Part shown: in pieces, positions 34,671 to 45,248 of the stretch
Layout of the letters: each line of letters starts with the position of its first letter
Numbering within the stretch: the stretch's first letter is position 1
NCBI RefSeq assembly: GCF_022606465.1
Contig: NZ_JALBUF010000005.1
Location: forward strand, 62,001 to 126,000
DNA length: 64,000 bases
From: Sulfoacidibacillus ferrooxidans
GTDB lineage: Bacteria; Bacillota; Bacilli; Alicyclobacillales; SLC66
Direction of reading: 5' to 3'
The notes under the pieces: model-generated
Seen by the model: the letters and a program-made list of their open reading frames with translations, nothing else
Told to the model about the DNA's origin: nothing
The model's database searches: none
Made by a program: the position numbers and the translations under genes

Positions 34671-35584
34671 TCTTGATGTGAACTCATGAGTTGAACACTA
34701 TCCGATGATGAATATGCTGAAAGCGCATGAAGAATACTCGGAATGCGCTTTTTTGTGTACTCATATCCAAGTTCAGCTACAGATGTGAGTCGTGGGAAAT
34801 CAAGTGCGCCGATAGGGCCAACTGGTGGTGCGAGAAATATATCTGCATCGAGAGCGCTGAGTGCGGCGTGTCTAGCTAACCCGATATTGACGACTTGTTG
34901 AGCTAAGTTGCGCACTTTTAGCATCAATTTTCCGCGCAGTCGCAAAAATGGTGTGATGGTATCCACCGCGATAATCACATCTGCACCAAGTGCTCGAACA
35001 GGTCGCACAGGACAGTTATCTACAAGTCCACCGTCGGCTAGTATCATGTCACCTATTTCGATTGGTTGAAACACAAAAGGAATACCAATACTCGCGCGAA
35101 TGGCTTTGGCTAATGGTATCTCTACGATGTTATCCCAAAGAGGGAAGTGAAATTCATCTGCAATGCCAGTGACAACTGGTGCTTTGCACTCTTTGGATGA
35201 GAAGACAACCTCTCGTCCTGTCTGCAAGTTTGTTGCAATGATGGCTAGTGGACATGCAATGTCTTGGATCTGCTTTTTTTCTACTGCTGTCTCTATGAAT
35301 TGGTATAAGCGGTTACCTCGTAGGAGGCCACCAGGATATTGGCGACGTAACAAGCGTGGAAGTAAGGCAAAGTCAATGTCGATATGCCGACGTGTTAGGC
35401 TTGGCAAAAGAGTGAGCATCTCTGTTGTTGAAGTGCCTGAGGCATACAGGCCTGCTACCATAGCGCCACTACTTGTGCCACCGATCATATCGATGGAAAT
35501 ATGTGCTTCTTCTAGCGCTCGTATTACTCCTATATGAGCTCCACCTGATGCTCCTCCGCCTGCAAGTGCTAAGCCGATTTTCAT
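34667..35584 (-). CDS. Patatin-like phospholipase (RssA/YlbK type)
   Basis: The 305-residue protein has the patatin catalytic dyad: the oxyanion loop A-G-G-G-A-S-G-G (8-15), nucleophile in G-T-S-S-G (about 38-42) and Asp in A-D-G-G-L. These serine hydrolases cut acyl esters of lipids. No signal peptide is present. ATG 35584 is chosen because GAGGAG lies about nine bases upstream; the longer start at 35629 has none. It belongs to a block (34667-39381) that separates rnhB-yneF from sucCD, which are closer in B. subtilis. Confidence 0.9.
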   Translation of the reverse strand: MKIGLALAGGGASGGAHIGVIRALEEAHISIDMIGGTSSGAMVAGLYASGTSTTEMLTLLPSLTRRHIDIDFALLPRLLRRQYPGGLLRGNRLYQFIETAVEKKQIQDIACPLAIIATNLQTGREVVFSSKECKAPVVTGIADEFHFPLWDNIVEIPLAKAIRASIGIPFVFQPIEIGDMILADGGLVDNCPVRPVRALGADVIIAVDTITPFLRLRGKLMLKVRNLAQQVVNIGLARHAALSALDADIFLAPPVGPIGALDFPRLTSVAELGYEYTKKRIPSILHALSAYSSSDSVQLMSSHQD

Positions 35585-35656
35585 GGCGTGGCTCCTCGTA
35601 TCATCAGTAATTGTCGTGTGCGTTATCATGTATGATAATATCCTTTAAGTATACCC

Positions 35657-35675
35657 AAAAGAGCGCTCATGCTCC
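35657..35675 (-). terminator. Possible short terminator after comM
   Basis: On the minus strand GGAGC and GCTCT can pair around ATGAGC, followed by TTTT. The stem is short, so this is weak. Confidence 0.3.
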
Positions 35676-35708
35676 ACTTTTCATCATGAATCTATGTTTG
35701 CCTTTATG

Positions 35709-37277
35709 TTATGTTGTTGTATAGGTGCGATATTGTAGAGCTTCCGCCACGTGTGTTACAGCGACGTGGTCACTCTGTTCTATGTCAGCAATGGATCGTG
35801 ATACGTGTGCAATCTTCATGAGACTGCGAGAAGATAACTGCAAGCGGTCACCGGATTGTATGAGTAAGTGAACACTAGGCGAATCAAACAGTAAAGTTTG
35901 CAAGCGATCCATGGGTGTGATAGGAGATGTATTTGTTTGTAGTGTTCTCTTCCTGTGTTCTTGAAATTCTCTAGCTGCGATGACTTTTGAAAGCATAGTG
36001 GCAGAATGTTCACGCGTATGTCTTTCTGTATCATGCCAATGAGAAGCAGAGACTGGGGTAATCCACAAGGTCATGTCGATACGGTCTAGTAATGGGCCTG
36101 ATAGCTTTGCTCGATAGCGTGCGATATCTCGGTCGTTACATGTACACTGGTGAAGCTCTGAAGAAAAACCGTGATAACCACATGGGCAAGGGTTCATCGC
36201 AGCGATCATGTGAAAGTCGCAGGGAAAGGTCGTAGTATAGGCAGATCTACTCACAGTAATGTGTTGGGTCTCTAGGGGTTGACGTAGCCCTTCTAATGCT
36301 AAACGTGGGAATTCGGGCAATTCATCTAAAAATAAAACACCGTGATGTGCTAATGTGATTTCTCCGGGCTTAGGATGTGTACCACCGCCTAGTAATCCCT
36401 GTACTGTGATCGAATGATGCGGGGCTCGAAAAGGCCTGCTTACCTGTTCAGTTATAGATAAACCTGCGATACTGTAAATATGTTTTAATTCAGCGAACTC
36501 AGTAGACGATAGACTTGGTAAAATAGATGGAAAGCGTTCTGCTAGCATGCTTTTTCCAGATCCAGGTGGACCATAGAGGAGGATATGATGTCCACCTACT
36601 GCACTAATGAGCAGTGCTCGCTTGGCTAGGTCTTGTCCGGCCACTTCACTAAAATCAAGTAGGGGACTATCTGTACTACCTGTTTTAACACTCTTTGCGA
36701 CAGGTTGGTGTGGGAAATGGTGTTGGTGGTTTCTTGAGTCGTCTGTTTCATTGCGTTTCAACGGAGGGTGTCCCTGTAAGATCGAAACAGCGTCAGAGAG
36801 ACTATATGCGCCCATTCGCTGTATGAAATGTTCAACGGGGAGTTGATCGATGTCGTCGGTGGCAGGTAGAATGATGGTCTTAGCTTCAAGGTCTTGTGCA
36901 CACTTCACGGCAGCATATAGCCCTCTAAATGCGCGTATACTGCCATCTAATGCAAGCTCACCTAGGAGAATGGTGTGATGCGGTATGGGGGGCATCTGTT
37001 CAGAGGCAATGAGTATGGCCACAGCTATGGGTAGGTCAAGTCCACTACCGTCTTTTTTCCAGTCGGCAGGAGACAGACTTACGGTGAGGCGTCCTCGAGG
37101 CCATGTAAAACCGCTATTAATCAGAGCAGAACGAACTCTTTCTTTAGATTCACGAATAGAAGAGGCAGCAAGCCCAACCATTTCAAAGCTTGGAAGTCCC
37201 GTTTGTACGTCTGCTTCTACGCCTACTATGATGCCTTCAATTCCGTAAAGAGCAATGCCATGAGTTACAGAATACAC
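35709..37277 (-). CDS. comM: YifB/ComM-family Mg-chelatase-like AAA+ ATPase
   Basis: The 522-residue protein has an N-terminal Lon-protease-like fold (residues 1-175, with L-P-S-F-E-M-V-G-L and S-P-A-D-W-K-K), then an AAA+ module with Walker A L-Y-G-P-P-G-S-G-K-S (about 234-243), Walker B L-F-L-D-E-L (about 314), and a C-terminal helical domain. A Cys-rich insertion N-P-C-P-C-G-Y-H lies after Walker B. ComM is a helicase that helps branch migration during natural transformation. The start is GTG 37277 with AGAGGTGG upstream. dprA, also a transformation gene, lies 5 kb away. Confidence 0.93.
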   Translation of the reverse strand: MYSVTHGIALYGIEGIIVGVEADVQTGLPSFEMVGLAASSIRESKERVRSALINSGFTWPRGRLTVSLSPADWKKDGSGLDLPIAVAILIASEQMPPIPHHTILLGELALDGSIRAFRGLYAAVKCAQDLEAKTIILPATDDIDQLPVEHFIQRMGAYSLSDAVSILQGHPPLKRNETDDSRNHQHHFPHQPVAKSVKTGSTDSPLLDFSEVAGQDLAKRALLISAVGGHHILLYGPPGSGKSMLAERFPSILPSLSSTEFAELKHIYSIAGLSITEQVSRPFRAPHHSITVQGLLGGGTHPKPGEITLAHHGVLFLDELPEFPRLALEGLRQPLETQHITVSRSAYTTTFPCDFHMIAAMNPCPCGYHGFSSELHQCTCNDRDIARYRAKLSGPLLDRIDMTLWITPVSASHWHDTERHTREHSATMLSKVIAAREFQEHRKRTLQTNTSPITPMDRLQTLLFDSPSVHLLIQSGDRLQLSSRSLMKIAHVSRSIADIEQSDHVAVTHVAEALQYRTYTTT

Positions 37278-37418
37278 GAAAGCCACCTCTTTTAGACAAA
37301 ATAATAAGCGCAAATGTATGCGTATGTCGCAAACTTGCGCTAGTGACTTTGGACAAGGCAGGTACGCATCCCTGTTCTATAACACTAGGCTACATTCGCA
37401 CTAATATCTATAGAGGAT

Positions 37419-37480
37419 AAAGAAAAGGGTACCATCTGAAGCGTATCTGATGTACGCTGATCGTACGATGTGCACCCTCT
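37419..37480 (-). terminator. Branched terminator-like RNA after the zinc-finger gene
   Basis: On the minus strand an outer stem (AGGGTGCACATC with GATGGTACCCT, imperfect) encloses two small hairpins (ATCGTACGAT and AGCGTA/TACGCT) and is followed by TTTTCTTT. It lies 3' of the 37556 gene. A multibranched terminator or structured 3' end is likely. Confidence 0.4.
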
Positions 37481-37555
37481 CTATTAACCACTATAAGTAC
37501 ATACTCTTTGCTTTGTCTTTAGTGTAAGAGGTTTTATGCTAAGTCGCCATAACGT

Positions 37556-37978
37556 TTAGGATTGTGGTTGTAACAATTGACTATCTTGACGAACTTTATG
37601 GAGTTTTACAAGTGAGAGTTTAATCTCAGCAAGCCATTCTTGATCATCGATTTGCTTTGCAAAATTCCAAACGTCAAGCATGTGGTCGATCTGTTCTTCA
37701 GACACCGTAAGGTGTGATGGCCCTGTAAAGGCTGGATATTGGGCAGCGATATGTTGTAGTTTTTCTTTGTTTACCACGTCGTGAAGTGTCGCTTGTTTCA
37801 CACCATCTGTATCGCAATAATGTGTGTACATCGTCACATCAAGTTCCACTTCTGGCGCTACCACCGTGTGGCCGCAACTGTGACAGTATAGGAAGGGAAC
37901 ATCGGCGATCTGTGCGCCTCCATCCGTAGTAAGTGATGCGAAGCGTAGTGACATTGTAGTGCCGCAGCAGAAATCCAT
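37556..37978 (-). CDS. YgiT-type zinc-finger-like protein, 140 aa
   Basis: The 140-residue protein starts with D-F-C-C-G and has a second pair C-H-S-C-G near residue 34, a spacing like the YgiT-type zinc finger found in antitoxins and small regulators. The rest is helical and acidic, with no recognisable DNA-binding helix. I cannot name a function; a complete toxin-antitoxin pair is not present, since no small toxin gene is adjacent. ATG 37978 has AGGGGAGGGG upstream; the longer start at 38044 runs through that site. Confidence 0.65.
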   Translation of the reverse strand: MDFCCGTTMSLRFASLTTDGGAQIADVPFLYCHSCGHTVVAPEVELDVTMYTHYCDTDGVKQATLHDVVNKEKLQHIAAQYPAFTGPSHLTVSEEQIDHMLDVWNFAKQIDDQEWLAEIKLSLVKLHKVRQDSQLLQPQS

Positions 37979-38166
37979 AAAACTTCCCCTCCCCTTTTTT
38001 GTATTATAACAGGGTTCACGTGAATTACAATGAGCAAAGAGCAAAAAAACAAAAAAATTAGATAGTTATTTTGGCTTATGAATATACTTCCCCTGTTGCC
38101 TATTGCATAGTCATGTCAACATGTGGTCAGGGTTGTGATTATCTAGCTAATTGATGGAGGATTGTC

Positions 38167-39381
38167 GTGTATATTGCACAATACTTTAGTCGTGTTAAAC
38201 GTTTATCACCAGACATGCAACTGTTTCTATGGACGGATGGCATTTATGGATTTTCAATTGGTATTATTGGTGTATTATTCAATCTGCATTTACTCGCGTT
38301 GGGGTTTCGTTCTGGTGCAATCGCATTTATCACATCTATAAATCCGCTGGCAACGACTGTCTTATCAGTGTTAATGGGGGGGCTAGCCGATCGCTTTGGT
38401 AGAAAGCGGATGCTTGTGATTGGCTCCACACTACTCGCCTTTGGAGCTGTTCTACAACCTCTCTTCTCCTCATTTCTGCTTATTTGTATCGCTTCACTTA
38501 TTTTTTCCATTGGGCAGGCGATGGTCGGAGCCACCGAATTTGCAGTTGTTGCAGCTTATGTGTCGGATAAGGAGCGAGATTTTGCTATTTCAGTAATCTT
38601 CGCTAATTTTATGATGATGATTGGCATTGGCAGTTTAGTGGGCGGGTGGCTACCGCTATGGTTACCGCGTATTGGTACTCCTTATGAATCCACACTTTTA
38701 CTTGGTGGAATCATTTTTTGTATTACTCCGCTTGCAAGGCGCAAACTAAGTGAAGTTTCTATTCCACAAGAGACGCATATGGTGCGTAAAGGTTTTTTGC
38801 GGCCATCACGTCCTGTTCTCTTGTTTAGTGTGTTTGCTTTTCTATCAGGACTATCCTATGGCTTTGCCATGCCTTATCTCAATTTAATATTAGCAGGGCA
38901 ATTTGGTTTGACTACCACGACGATCGGCTTTGTGATTGCGATCAATGAATTCGCACTTTTTTTAGGTTCATTTCTTAGTCCTATGGTCCTTGATCGGTTT
39001 TCTCCACAGCAGATTCTCGGGCCACTGTTACTAGGAGCGTTTATTCTAAACATAGGTATCGTATTTCACCTTCCATTGTTGTTCTTTGTCTTTTTATTGA
39101 TGTTTCGCTCAATGATTAATATGACTTATGCACCCACGATCGATAGTCTTGCACTTGGGGTAGTAATGGATGCACAGCGAGCAATTATGCAATCCTACAG
39201 AGGATTAACGAGAGGCATTGGAAGCATTTTGTCTGTTTGGATAGGGGGTGAATTGTTAGCGTTCAAACAGTATGGTTGGGAATTTGCAGCTACAGGAATT
39301 GTTTTATTATGTATGTTTATTTTTTACGAAATTGCCTTAAAGTCAGTAGTGGTGCGATCTGGGGAGTCTATTGTGGAGTGA
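38167..39381 (+). CDS. MFS transporter, 12 TM
   Basis: The 404-residue membrane protein has about 12 hydrophobic segments and the MFS motif G-G-L-A-D-R-F-G-R-K-R in the TM2-TM3 loop. The central loop (about 180-205) separates two halves of six segments. Its substrate is not predictable. The start is GTG 38167 with TGGAGG upstream. It is the last gene of the block inserted before sucC and is read in the same direction as the backbone. Confidence 0.88.
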   Translation: MYIAQYFSRVKRLSPDMQLFLWTDGIYGFSIGIIGVLFNLHLLALGFRSGAIAFITSINPLATTVLSVLMGGLADRFGRKRMLVIGSTLLAFGAVLQPLFSSFLLICIASLIFSIGQAMVGATEFAVVAAYVSDKERDFAISVIFANFMMMIGIGSLVGGWLPLWLPRIGTPYESTLLLGGIIFCITPLARRKLSEVSIPQETHMVRKGFLRPSRPVLLFSVFAFLSGLSYGFAMPYLNLILAGQFGLTTTTIGFVIAINEFALFLGSFLSPMVLDRFSPQQILGPLLLGAFILNIGIVFHLPLLFFVFLLMFRSMINMTYAPTIDSLALGVVMDAQRAIMQSYRGLTRGIGSILSVWIGGELLAFKQYGWEFAATGIVLLCMFIFYEIALKSVVVRSGESIVE

Positions 39382-39536
39382 AAAAATGTTCCGCACAATA
39401 AAACAATGTCTTATTGGGTGAAAATCGAGTTGAATTCCTGTACTTAGTAGTCTATCTTTTAAGTTGTGCGAATGGACCTGGATGTCTCCGGTGATATACA
39501 CACTTGAGGATCCGAAACAGGTTGGGAGGAAGCATC

Positions 39537-40694
39537 GTGAATATTCATGAATATCAAGCCAAAGCGCTTATGCGCAAGTATGGCGTAGCAGTTCCAGATG
39601 GGGAGGTGGCATTTACCCCGGACGAGGCAGTCAAGGTTTCAGAGCGATTTGGTGGTCGTGCGGTGGTTAAGGCACAAATCCATGCTGGTGGTCGTGGTAA
39701 AGCAGGTGGCGTAAAGCTTGCGAAGTCCAATGAGGAAGCGCGCGAATACGCAAAAGAATTACTAGGTAAAACGCTCGTCACTCATCAGACGGGTCCTGAA
39801 GGTAAAGTTGTCCGTCGGTTACTCATTGAGTCATTGACTGACATTAAAAAAGAGTATTATGTTGGATTAGTTGTCGATCGGGCCATTGGTCGCGTTGTTA
39901 TGATGGCATCAGAAGAAGGCGGTATGGAGATCGAGGAAGTGGCTGCCAACAGCCCAGAGAAGATCTTTCGTGAAGTCGTGGATCCAGCTGTTGGATTGCG
40001 TCCATTTCAAGCCCGTAAACTCGCTTATGCCATACATATTCCAAGCGAATTGATTAACAAGGCTGCGGCGTTTATGGTGGCATTATATCAAGCGTATGTC
40101 GATCAAGACTGTTCTATCGTAGAGATCAATCCACTTGTTGTAACTGGTGACGGAAAAGTTCTAGCGTTAGATGCGAAACTTAATTTTGACGATAATGCAT
40201 TATTTCGCCATAAAGACATTGTTGAATTGAGAGATTTTGATGAAGAAGACCCACGCGAAGTTGAAGCTTCAAAATTCGATCTCAGCTACATTGGACTACA
40301 GGGCAATATTGGATGTATGGTCAATGGTGCAGGTTTGGCTATGGCAACGATGGACACCATTAAATATTACGGTGGTGAGCCAGCTAACTTCTTAGATGTT
40401 GGTGGCGGTGCGTCAGAGCAAAAAGTCATGGAAGCATTTAAAATTATTCTTTCAGACTCAGGTGTAAAAGGTATTCTTGTCAATATTTTTGGTGGCATTA
40501 TGAAGTGTGATGTTATTGCCAATGCAGTGGTAGCAGCGGCTCGCCAAGTGGGCATCGATCGTCCACTTGTCGTTCGATTAGAAGGAACGAATGTGCAGCT
40601 TGGCAAAGAAATCTTGAGTCAATCAGGATTACCTATTGTAGGCGCAGATTCTTTAGCAGAAGCAGCACAAAAAATTGTTGAGCTCGTGAAGTAG
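39537..40694 (+). CDS. sucC: Succinyl-CoA synthetase, beta subunit
   Basis: The 385-residue ATP-grasp protein is full length: [10 protein letters not shown] at the start, [15 protein letters not shown] (44-58), and the C-terminal [10 protein letters not shown]. With SucD it makes ATP from succinyl-CoA in the TCA cycle. The start is GTG 39537 with GGGAGGA upstream; the longer frame from 39504 has none. sucD follows after 12 bases. Confidence 0.97.
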   Translation: MNIHEYQAKALMRKYGVAVPDGEVAFTPDEAVKVSERFGGRAVVKAQIHAGGRGKAGGVKLAKSNEEAREYAKELLGKTLVTHQTGPEGKVVRRLLIESLTDIKKEYYVGLVVDRAIGRVVMMASEEGGMEIEEVAANSPEKIFREVVDPAVGLRPFQARKLAYAIHIPSELINKAAAFMVALYQAYVDQDCSIVEINPLVVTGDGKVLALDAKLNFDDNALFRHKDIVELRDFDEEDPREVEASKFDLSYIGLQGNIGCMVNGAGLAMATMDTIKYYGGEPANFLDVGGGASEQKVMEAFKIILSDSGVKGILVNIFGGIMKCDVIANAVVAAARQVGIDRPLVVRLEGTNVQLGKEILSQSGLPIVGADSLAEAAQKIVELVK

Positions 40695-40706
40695 GAGGAG
40701 TTTCCC

Positions 40707-41606
40707 ATGAGTATCTTGGTGAACAAAAATACGCGCGTCATTACCCAGGGAATTACGGGTGCTACAGGCTTGTTTCACACGAAACAAGCGATAGAATACG
40801 GAACACAAATGGTCGGTGGTGTGACGCCCGGTAAAGGTGGCACAACAGTAGAAGGGGTGCCGGTATTTGACACGGTCGAAGCAGCTGTAAAGGGCACTGG
40901 AGCCAATGCATCAGTGATCTATGTTCCACCAGCATTTGCTGCAGATGCCATTTTAGAAGCTGCAGAAGCAGGCGTTGAATTAGTGATTTGTATTACAGAA
41001 GGTATTCCAATTCTCGATATGGTTACAGTCAAACGGTACCTTGATGGAAAAGGTACTCGCCTCATTGGTCCAAATTGCCCGGGTGTTATTACACCTGATG
41101 AGTGCAAAATTGGAATTATGCCAGGGTATATTCACAAACGTGGCCATGTAGGCGTAGTTAGTCGCAGTGGCACATTAACATATGAAGCGGTATATCAATT
41201 AACTGTTCAGGGCGTAGGACAATCGACTGCTGTGGGTATCGGCGGAGATCCAGTCAATGGAACGAACTTTGTTGATGTATTGAAGATGTTTAATGAAGAT
41301 CCTGACACAGAAGCGGTTATCATGATTGGTGAAATTGGCGGTACCGCAGAAGAAGAAGCTGCAGCCTACATTAAGGAGCACATGAAAAAGCCTGTAGCCG
41401 GATTCATTGCTGGACGCAGTGCACCTGCAGGAAAACGCATGGGCCATGCTGGAGCCATTATTTCTGGTGGAAAAGGTACTGCAGATGAAAAAGTTGCAGC
41501 GATGCAAGCGGCAGGTATTCATGTGGCCAACACGCCATCTGAAATGGGATCTACATTAGTGAAGATGCTCGAACAACGCAATTTGTTAGAAAAGTGTCGT
41601 TCTTAG
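40707..41606 (+). CDS. sucD: Succinyl-CoA synthetase, alpha subunit
   Basis: The 299-residue protein is full length: [13 protein letters not shown] (CoA-binding Rossmann loop), G-P-N-C-P-G-V-I, and the phosphohistidine segment [12 protein letters not shown] 40707 has AGGAGG upstream. It forms an operon with sucC that ends at the strong terminator 41680-41712. Confidence 0.98.
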   Translation: MSILVNKNTRVITQGITGATGLFHTKQAIEYGTQMVGGVTPGKGGTTVEGVPVFDTVEAAVKGTGANASVIYVPPAFAADAILEAAEAGVELVICITEGIPILDMVTVKRYLDGKGTRLIGPNCPGVITPDECKIGIMPGYIHKRGHVGVVSRSGTLTYEAVYQLTVQGVGQSTAVGIGGDPVNGTNFVDVLKMFNEDPDTEAVIMIGEIGGTAEEEAAAYIKEHMKKPVAGFIAGRSAPAGKRMGHAGAIISGGKGTADEKVAAMQAAGIHVANTPSEMGSTLVKMLEQRNLLEKCRS

Positions 41607-41679
41607 TCGCAAAGCATGCTTCGGAATGACTTTATAAAGAGTTCTTTATAAAGGAAAACCAGTAGCAAAGTTGTTTTAC

Positions 41680-41712
41680 ACCGACCTTAGATCATCTAAG
41701 GTCGGTTTTTTT
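41680..41712 (+). terminator. Terminator of sucCD
   Basis: ACCGACCTTAGAT pairs with ATCTAAGGTCGGT, followed by seven T. A pair of TTTATAAA repeats lies upstream at about 41634-41652. Confidence 0.92.
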
Positions 41713-41841
41713 GTGTATGTATGCAAAAAATAGTGATTTCTTTCCATAGGAGTGGTGCTGGAATCATGAGTATAGGACACTATGTGCAAGTAGACATTGC
41801 CATCTCAAAGTATAGATAACATCTCGGATTGGGTGAGGCGC

Positions 41842-43005
41842 ATGCGCGAATTGCAACTGTTATATTGGTTAACGTTGCTTGGGGTTACAGGGTTAGGTGT
41901 GACAAAGGCGCGAGAGATCCATCGTAAAGTGCCCGACTATGCACTAGCCATGGACTATCGTAGTGAAGATTGGTCAGCTTGTGGACTCACTGACGAGCAG
42001 GCACAAGCGCTTAGACATGCGTTAGTTCAAGGGTTACATCGTAACGATGCAGAGCGAATTTTAAAACATTATCAATTCATTATGGAGGAAGATGTGGAGT
42101 ATCCTGCTGCATTACGTGAAATTCAAACGCCTCCACCGTTGTTGTTTTATCAGGGTAGATTTGTGTCAAATGAACAGCGTGTCGCTGTAGTTGGTACGAG
42201 AAAATGTACGGCCTACGGAAAAAGAGCAGCATTTGAAACTGCTCAGATGCTGGTGCATGGTGATTGTTGTGTGGTTTCTGGCCTCGCACTTGGTATCGAT
42301 CGAGCTGCACATCGTGGGGCGCTTCTGGCACATGGTCGAACGTATGCAGTATTAGGTTCAGGCATTGATGTTATTTATCCAGCTCAAAACCAAGAACTTG
42401 CCAAGCAGATTATTGAGACAGGAGGAGCTGTCATCAGTGAGTTTTTACCCTGGACTGGGCCTGAACGATATCGCTTTCCTCAGCGCAACCGGATTATTAG
42501 TGGCCTGTCCAAAGCCGTAATTATTGTTGAAGCGGGTGCAAAAAGTGGAGCACTTATTACTTCAGCTTTTGCTCTTGAACAAAATCGCGATGTGTACGCT
42601 ATTCCAGGCTCTGTATTTAGTCTATCCTCTGCAGGAACGAATGAACTTATTTCACAGGGTGCAACCCCTCTGCTACATCCGGCCTTGACTCTGAGCACTC
42701 TTGGCATGCAAGTGGAACACGGTCTGATCTGTGCTAGCGAGCGGCGTGATGATCCCGTTATACAACGGAAACAATTTGTCGAAGATCAAGAAGTAGAGGA
42801 CATTGTACAAGTAGAGCAGTTGATCATAAGAGAATTGGCTGCAGCACCTATGCTATACGAAGAATTATTAATGGTACTTGAGGCGGATAACACTTGTACG
42901 CAGTCTATTCACACAGTCATTGCTTTACTAGAGATCAGACAAGTGATTGGTCGCGAACTTGATGGGCGGTATTATCTCATTGGACATACAAATTTAAGTA
43001 CATAA
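41842..43005 (+). CDS. dprA: DNA processing protein DprA (Smf)
   Basis: The 387-residue protein has the extended Rossmann DprA domain: V-A-V-V-G-T-R-K-C-T-A-Y-G (about 113-125), S-G-L-A-L-G-I-D-R-A-A-H, and L-G-S-G-I-D-V-I-Y-P, plus a C-terminal winged-helix-like domain. DprA loads RecA on single-stranded DNA during transformation. ATG 41842 has GTGAGG close upstream; longer starts to 41797 are possible. It keeps the order sucD-dprA-topA seen in B. subtilis. Confidence 0.94.
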   Translation: MRELQLLYWLTLLGVTGLGVTKAREIHRKVPDYALAMDYRSEDWSACGLTDEQAQALRHALVQGLHRNDAERILKHYQFIMEEDVEYPAALREIQTPPPLLFYQGRFVSNEQRVAVVGTRKCTAYGKRAAFETAQMLVHGDCCVVSGLALGIDRAAHRGALLAHGRTYAVLGSGIDVIYPAQNQELAKQIIETGGAVISEFLPWTGPERYRFPQRNRIISGLSKAVIIVEAGAKSGALITSAFALEQNRDVYAIPGSVFSLSSAGTNELISQGATPLLHPALTLSTLGMQVEHGLICASERRDDPVIQRKQFVEDQEVEDIVQVEQLIIRELAAAPMLYEELLMVLEADNTCTQSIHTVIALLEIRQVIGRELDGRYYLIGHTNLST

Positions 43006-43118
43006 GATGCTACCAACTCAAATCCGCTATGTTACAATCACTTTTTTTCAAAGAATTTGCATACTCTTAGAGGACAGTGATAAGATGTGGTGAACTTAGG
43101 GAGGCGAGGAGGAGAACG

Positions 43119-45212
43119 ATGGCAGACTATCTGGTCATCGTCGAGTCGCCAGCAAAGGCTAAGACTATTGGGAAATATCTTGGGGCTCGATACTTAGTTA
43201 AGGCGTCGATGGGACATGTACGCGATCTACCGAAGAGTCAACTTGGTGTTGATGTTTTACACGAATTCGAACCAAAGTATATTACTATACGCGGAAAAGG
43301 CGATGTATTAAAACAATTGCGTGATTCTAGCAAGAAGGTCAAAGCTGTCTATCTTGCGGCTGACCCTGATCGAGAAGGTGAAGCTATCGCTTGGCATCTC
43401 GCACAAAGTCTTGAAATTGATCCGAATAAACCTTGTCGTGTCGTGTTTAATGAAATTACTAAGCAAGCTGTTAAAGAAGCGTTTAAACATCCGCGCAAAG
43501 TCAACATGGATTTGGTACATGCTCAGCAAGCACGGCGTATTCTTGACCGCCTAGTGGGCTATCGGATCAGTCCGTTGTTGTGGAAAAAGGTGAAGCGTGG
43601 GCTTTCTGCTGGTCGTGTGCAATCAGTGGCTGTGCGATTGGTTGTCGATCGAGAACGTGAAATTAGGGCGTTTATACCAGAGGAATACTGGACTGTACAC
43701 GCACTTTGTCAAAGTGATGGAGAATCATTTCAAGCGCAGTTTCACAGTTATGGAAAAAGCAAAGTAGAGTTACATTCAGAGCAGGAAGTCAATGAACTCC
43801 TCAGTCATATTGGTGAGTCGCAGTTCATTGTGCAGTCTGTGAAGGCAAGTGAACGTAAGCGCAATCCATCTGCACCTTTTATTACAAGTAGCTTGCAGCA
43901 AGAGGCTGCTCGCAAACTTTCTTATCGGTCACAAAAAACGATGGCAGTAGCGCAGCAATTGTATGAAGGCATGGAACTTCCAGGTGTTGGTGCCGTAGGT
44001 TTGATTACGTACATGCGGACAGACTCAACGCGTGTCTCAGATACTGCAATTGCAGAAGTGAGAGAATATATTCGCGAAACGTATGGTGACGCCTTTGTTC
44101 CAGAAACGCCACGTGAATATAGCGTAAAGAAAAACGCACAAGATGCTCATGAGGCGATTCGACCGACTTCCGTGACTTATCATCCTGATTCTCTTAAAGA
44201 AGTCCTGTCCCGAGATCAATTGCGGCTATACAGATTAATTTATGATCGCTTTGTAGCTAGTCAAATGGCTTCGGCCGTTCTTGATACATTGAGTGTAGAT
44301 ATTGGCGCACAAGATGCTGTATTTCGTGCCACTGGATCTAAAATTAAGTTTCCAGGGTTTATTAAAGTCTACACAGAATCAACGGATGATCAGCAAGATG
44401 AGCAAGGGTATTTACCAGAATTAAAAGTGGATCAAGTGATCACTCCTCATCCTGTATTGAAACCAGAGCAGCATTTTACACAGCCACCACCGCGGTTTTC
44501 GGAAGCGCGTCTGATTAAATCGATGGAAGAACTTGGTATAGGAAGACCAAGTACGTATGCACCTACTGTAGATACGATTCAGAGGCGTGGGTATGTATTA
44601 ATTGAGGAGAAACGCTTTGTTCCAACTGAACTAGGGGAGATTGTGGTAGATCTTCTGAAGGAATTTTTCCCGACTATTGTAGATGTTGATTTTACTGCGC
44701 AACTTGAACAACAATTGGATCATGTGGAAGATGGCGATAGCAACTATGTGCAGATGCTTGACCAATTTTACAGTGGCCTTGAAGGTTATCTAGAAGTAGC
44801 AGAAAAAACGATGGAGCATGTTGAATTAGAAGAAGAGTACGCTGATGAGTACTGTGAAAAATGTGGTAGGCAAATGGTTTATAAACATGGTCGTTTTGGT
44901 AAGTTTCTAGCATGTCCTGGGTTTCCTGATTGTAGGAATGCAAAACCTATTGTCAAAGAAGTGGGTGTGAACTGCCCTCGCTGTGGGAAGCCGATCGTGG
45001 AACGCAGAGGAAAAAAACGCAAATTATTTTATGGGTGCAGTGGGTATCCGGAATGTAATTTTGTACTTTGGGATAAACCTACCGGCGTAGCATGCACATT
45101 TTGTGGGGAACCGCTCGTAAAAAAACGCAAAGGTAAGTTAGGTCAAGAAGTGATTGCTTGCTCCAATCCAGACTGTCATTATGAAGAGAAAGTTGCGCAA
45201 GAGACTCATTAA
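43119..45212 (+). CDS. topA: DNA topoisomerase I
   Basis: The 697-residue type IA enzyme has the Toprim start Y-L-V-I-V-E-S-P-A-K-A, D-P-D-R-E-G-E-A-I, and the active tyrosine in T-Y-M-R-T-D-S-T. Three C-terminal four-cysteine zinc modules are visible (C-E-K-C-G, C-P-R-C-G, C-T-F-C-G). It relaxes negative supercoils. ATG 43119 has GGAGGAG upstream; the 43077 extension is unsupported. Confidence 0.97.
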   Translation: MADYLVIVESPAKAKTIGKYLGARYLVKASMGHVRDLPKSQLGVDVLHEFEPKYITIRGKGDVLKQLRDSSKKVKAVYLAADPDREGEAIAWHLAQSLEIDPNKPCRVVFNEITKQAVKEAFKHPRKVNMDLVHAQQARRILDRLVGYRISPLLWKKVKRGLSAGRVQSVAVRLVVDREREIRAFIPEEYWTVHALCQSDGESFQAQFHSYGKSKVELHSEQEVNELLSHIGESQFIVQSVKASERKRNPSAPFITSSLQQEAARKLSYRSQKTMAVAQQLYEGMELPGVGAVGLITYMRTDSTRVSDTAIAEVREYIRETYGDAFVPETPREYSVKKNAQDAHEAIRPTSVTYHPDSLKEVLSRDQLRLYRLIYDRFVASQMASAVLDTLSVDIGAQDAVFRATGSKIKFPGFIKVYTESTDDQQDEQGYLPELKVDQVITPHPVLKPEQHFTQPPPRFSEARLIKSMEELGIGRPSTYAPTVDTIQRRGYVLIEEKRFVPTELGEIVVDLLKEFFPTIVDVDFTAQLEQQLDHVEDGDSNYVQMLDQFYSGLEGYLEVAEKTMEHVELEEEYADEYCEKCGRQMVYKHGRFGKFLACPGFPDCRNAKPIVKEVGVNCPRCGKPIVERRGKKRKLFYGCSGYPECNFVLWDKPTGVACTFCGEPLVKKRKGKLGQEVIACSNPDCHYEEKVAQETH

Positions 45213-45248
45213 AAAAGGTATATTGGTTGTGGTCAAGAGGTGAAAAAG

